From Hoplostethus atlanticus (Eukaryota > Chordata > Actinopteri > Trachichthyiformes > Trachichthyidae), in NCBI GenBank assembly GCA_034670405.1, contig JAXDDX010000011.1:4203501-4267500 (forward strand): a DNA stretch of 64,000 bases. Reading direction: 5' to 3'. Below, in pieces: positions 63,841 to 64,000 of the stretch (positions within the stretch are counted from its first letter, which is position 1; each line of letters opens with the position of its first letter). The notes below the pieces were generated by a model. The model made no database searches. It was not told the origin of the DNA and saw only the letters and a list, made by a program, of their open reading frames with translations. A program made the position numbers and the translations under genes.

Positions 63841-64000
63841 GTAGGCCTTTTCATGGTTGTGTGTTTGCTGCACTGTGACAGGACGATGAGCATTTTCAAC
63901 TAAATCTGCAGATGAAATGTAATATTGTGTGTGAGTGTCTACAACTCACTTATATATTACTGATGCTGAAATTACATGGATCAGTTTTGATCTAATTCAT

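Overview
This is a gene-containing stretch of a vertebrate nuclear genome, almost certainly a ray-finned (percomorph-type) teleost. Spliced genes with GT-AG introns, short introns, dense CA/TG, GA/CT and tetranucleotide microsatellites, Tc1, hAT-like and L2-type transposon debris and the orthologies of the genes all point that way. The species cannot be named from the sequence.

Layout from left to right. (1) About 1-8,040, plus strand: the 3' end of crybg1 (AIM1), with five beta/gamma-crystallin motifs followed by a C-terminal ricin-type lectin domain; its introns hold a 650-bp MITE and a 46-bp-arm hairpin. (2) 8,651-15,695, minus strand: a complete nine-exon rtn4ip1, convergent with crybg1. 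(3) About 15,700-28,600: a gene-poor interval with LINE fragments, other repeats and possible conserved non-coding DNA. (4) 29,544-30,679, minus strand: cd24, a two-exon gene for a 90-residue GPI-anchored mucin-like peptide, with a TATA box. (5) 34,340-42,763, plus strand: a complete six-coding-exon sobp with two FCS-type zinc fingers. (6) 42,764-48,150: sobp downstream or 3'UTR region. (7) 49,102 to the right edge, plus strand: the first ten coding exons of a rock2-type Rho kinase, running off the window after residue 437.

All splice junctions were joined by hand and stay in frame: rtn4ip1 1281 nt, cd24 273 nt, sobp 2580 nt, rock2 1311 nt, and crybg1 1074 nt to its stop. The order crybg1-rtn4ip1-cd24-sobp matches the human 6q21 block, but qrsl1 and other human neighbours are not visible, and rock2 (human 2p25) lies next to sobp. 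The genes do not form a pathway; they share a chromosome block.

The most interesting non-genic signals are: two members of one inverted-repeat transposon family ending just upstream of the start codons of both sobp and rock2; a decayed partial duplicate of rock2 exon 5 in the preceding intron; a near-perfect long hairpin in crybg1; and rtn4ip1 exon 4, which has a GC donor and a TG-repeat acceptor.
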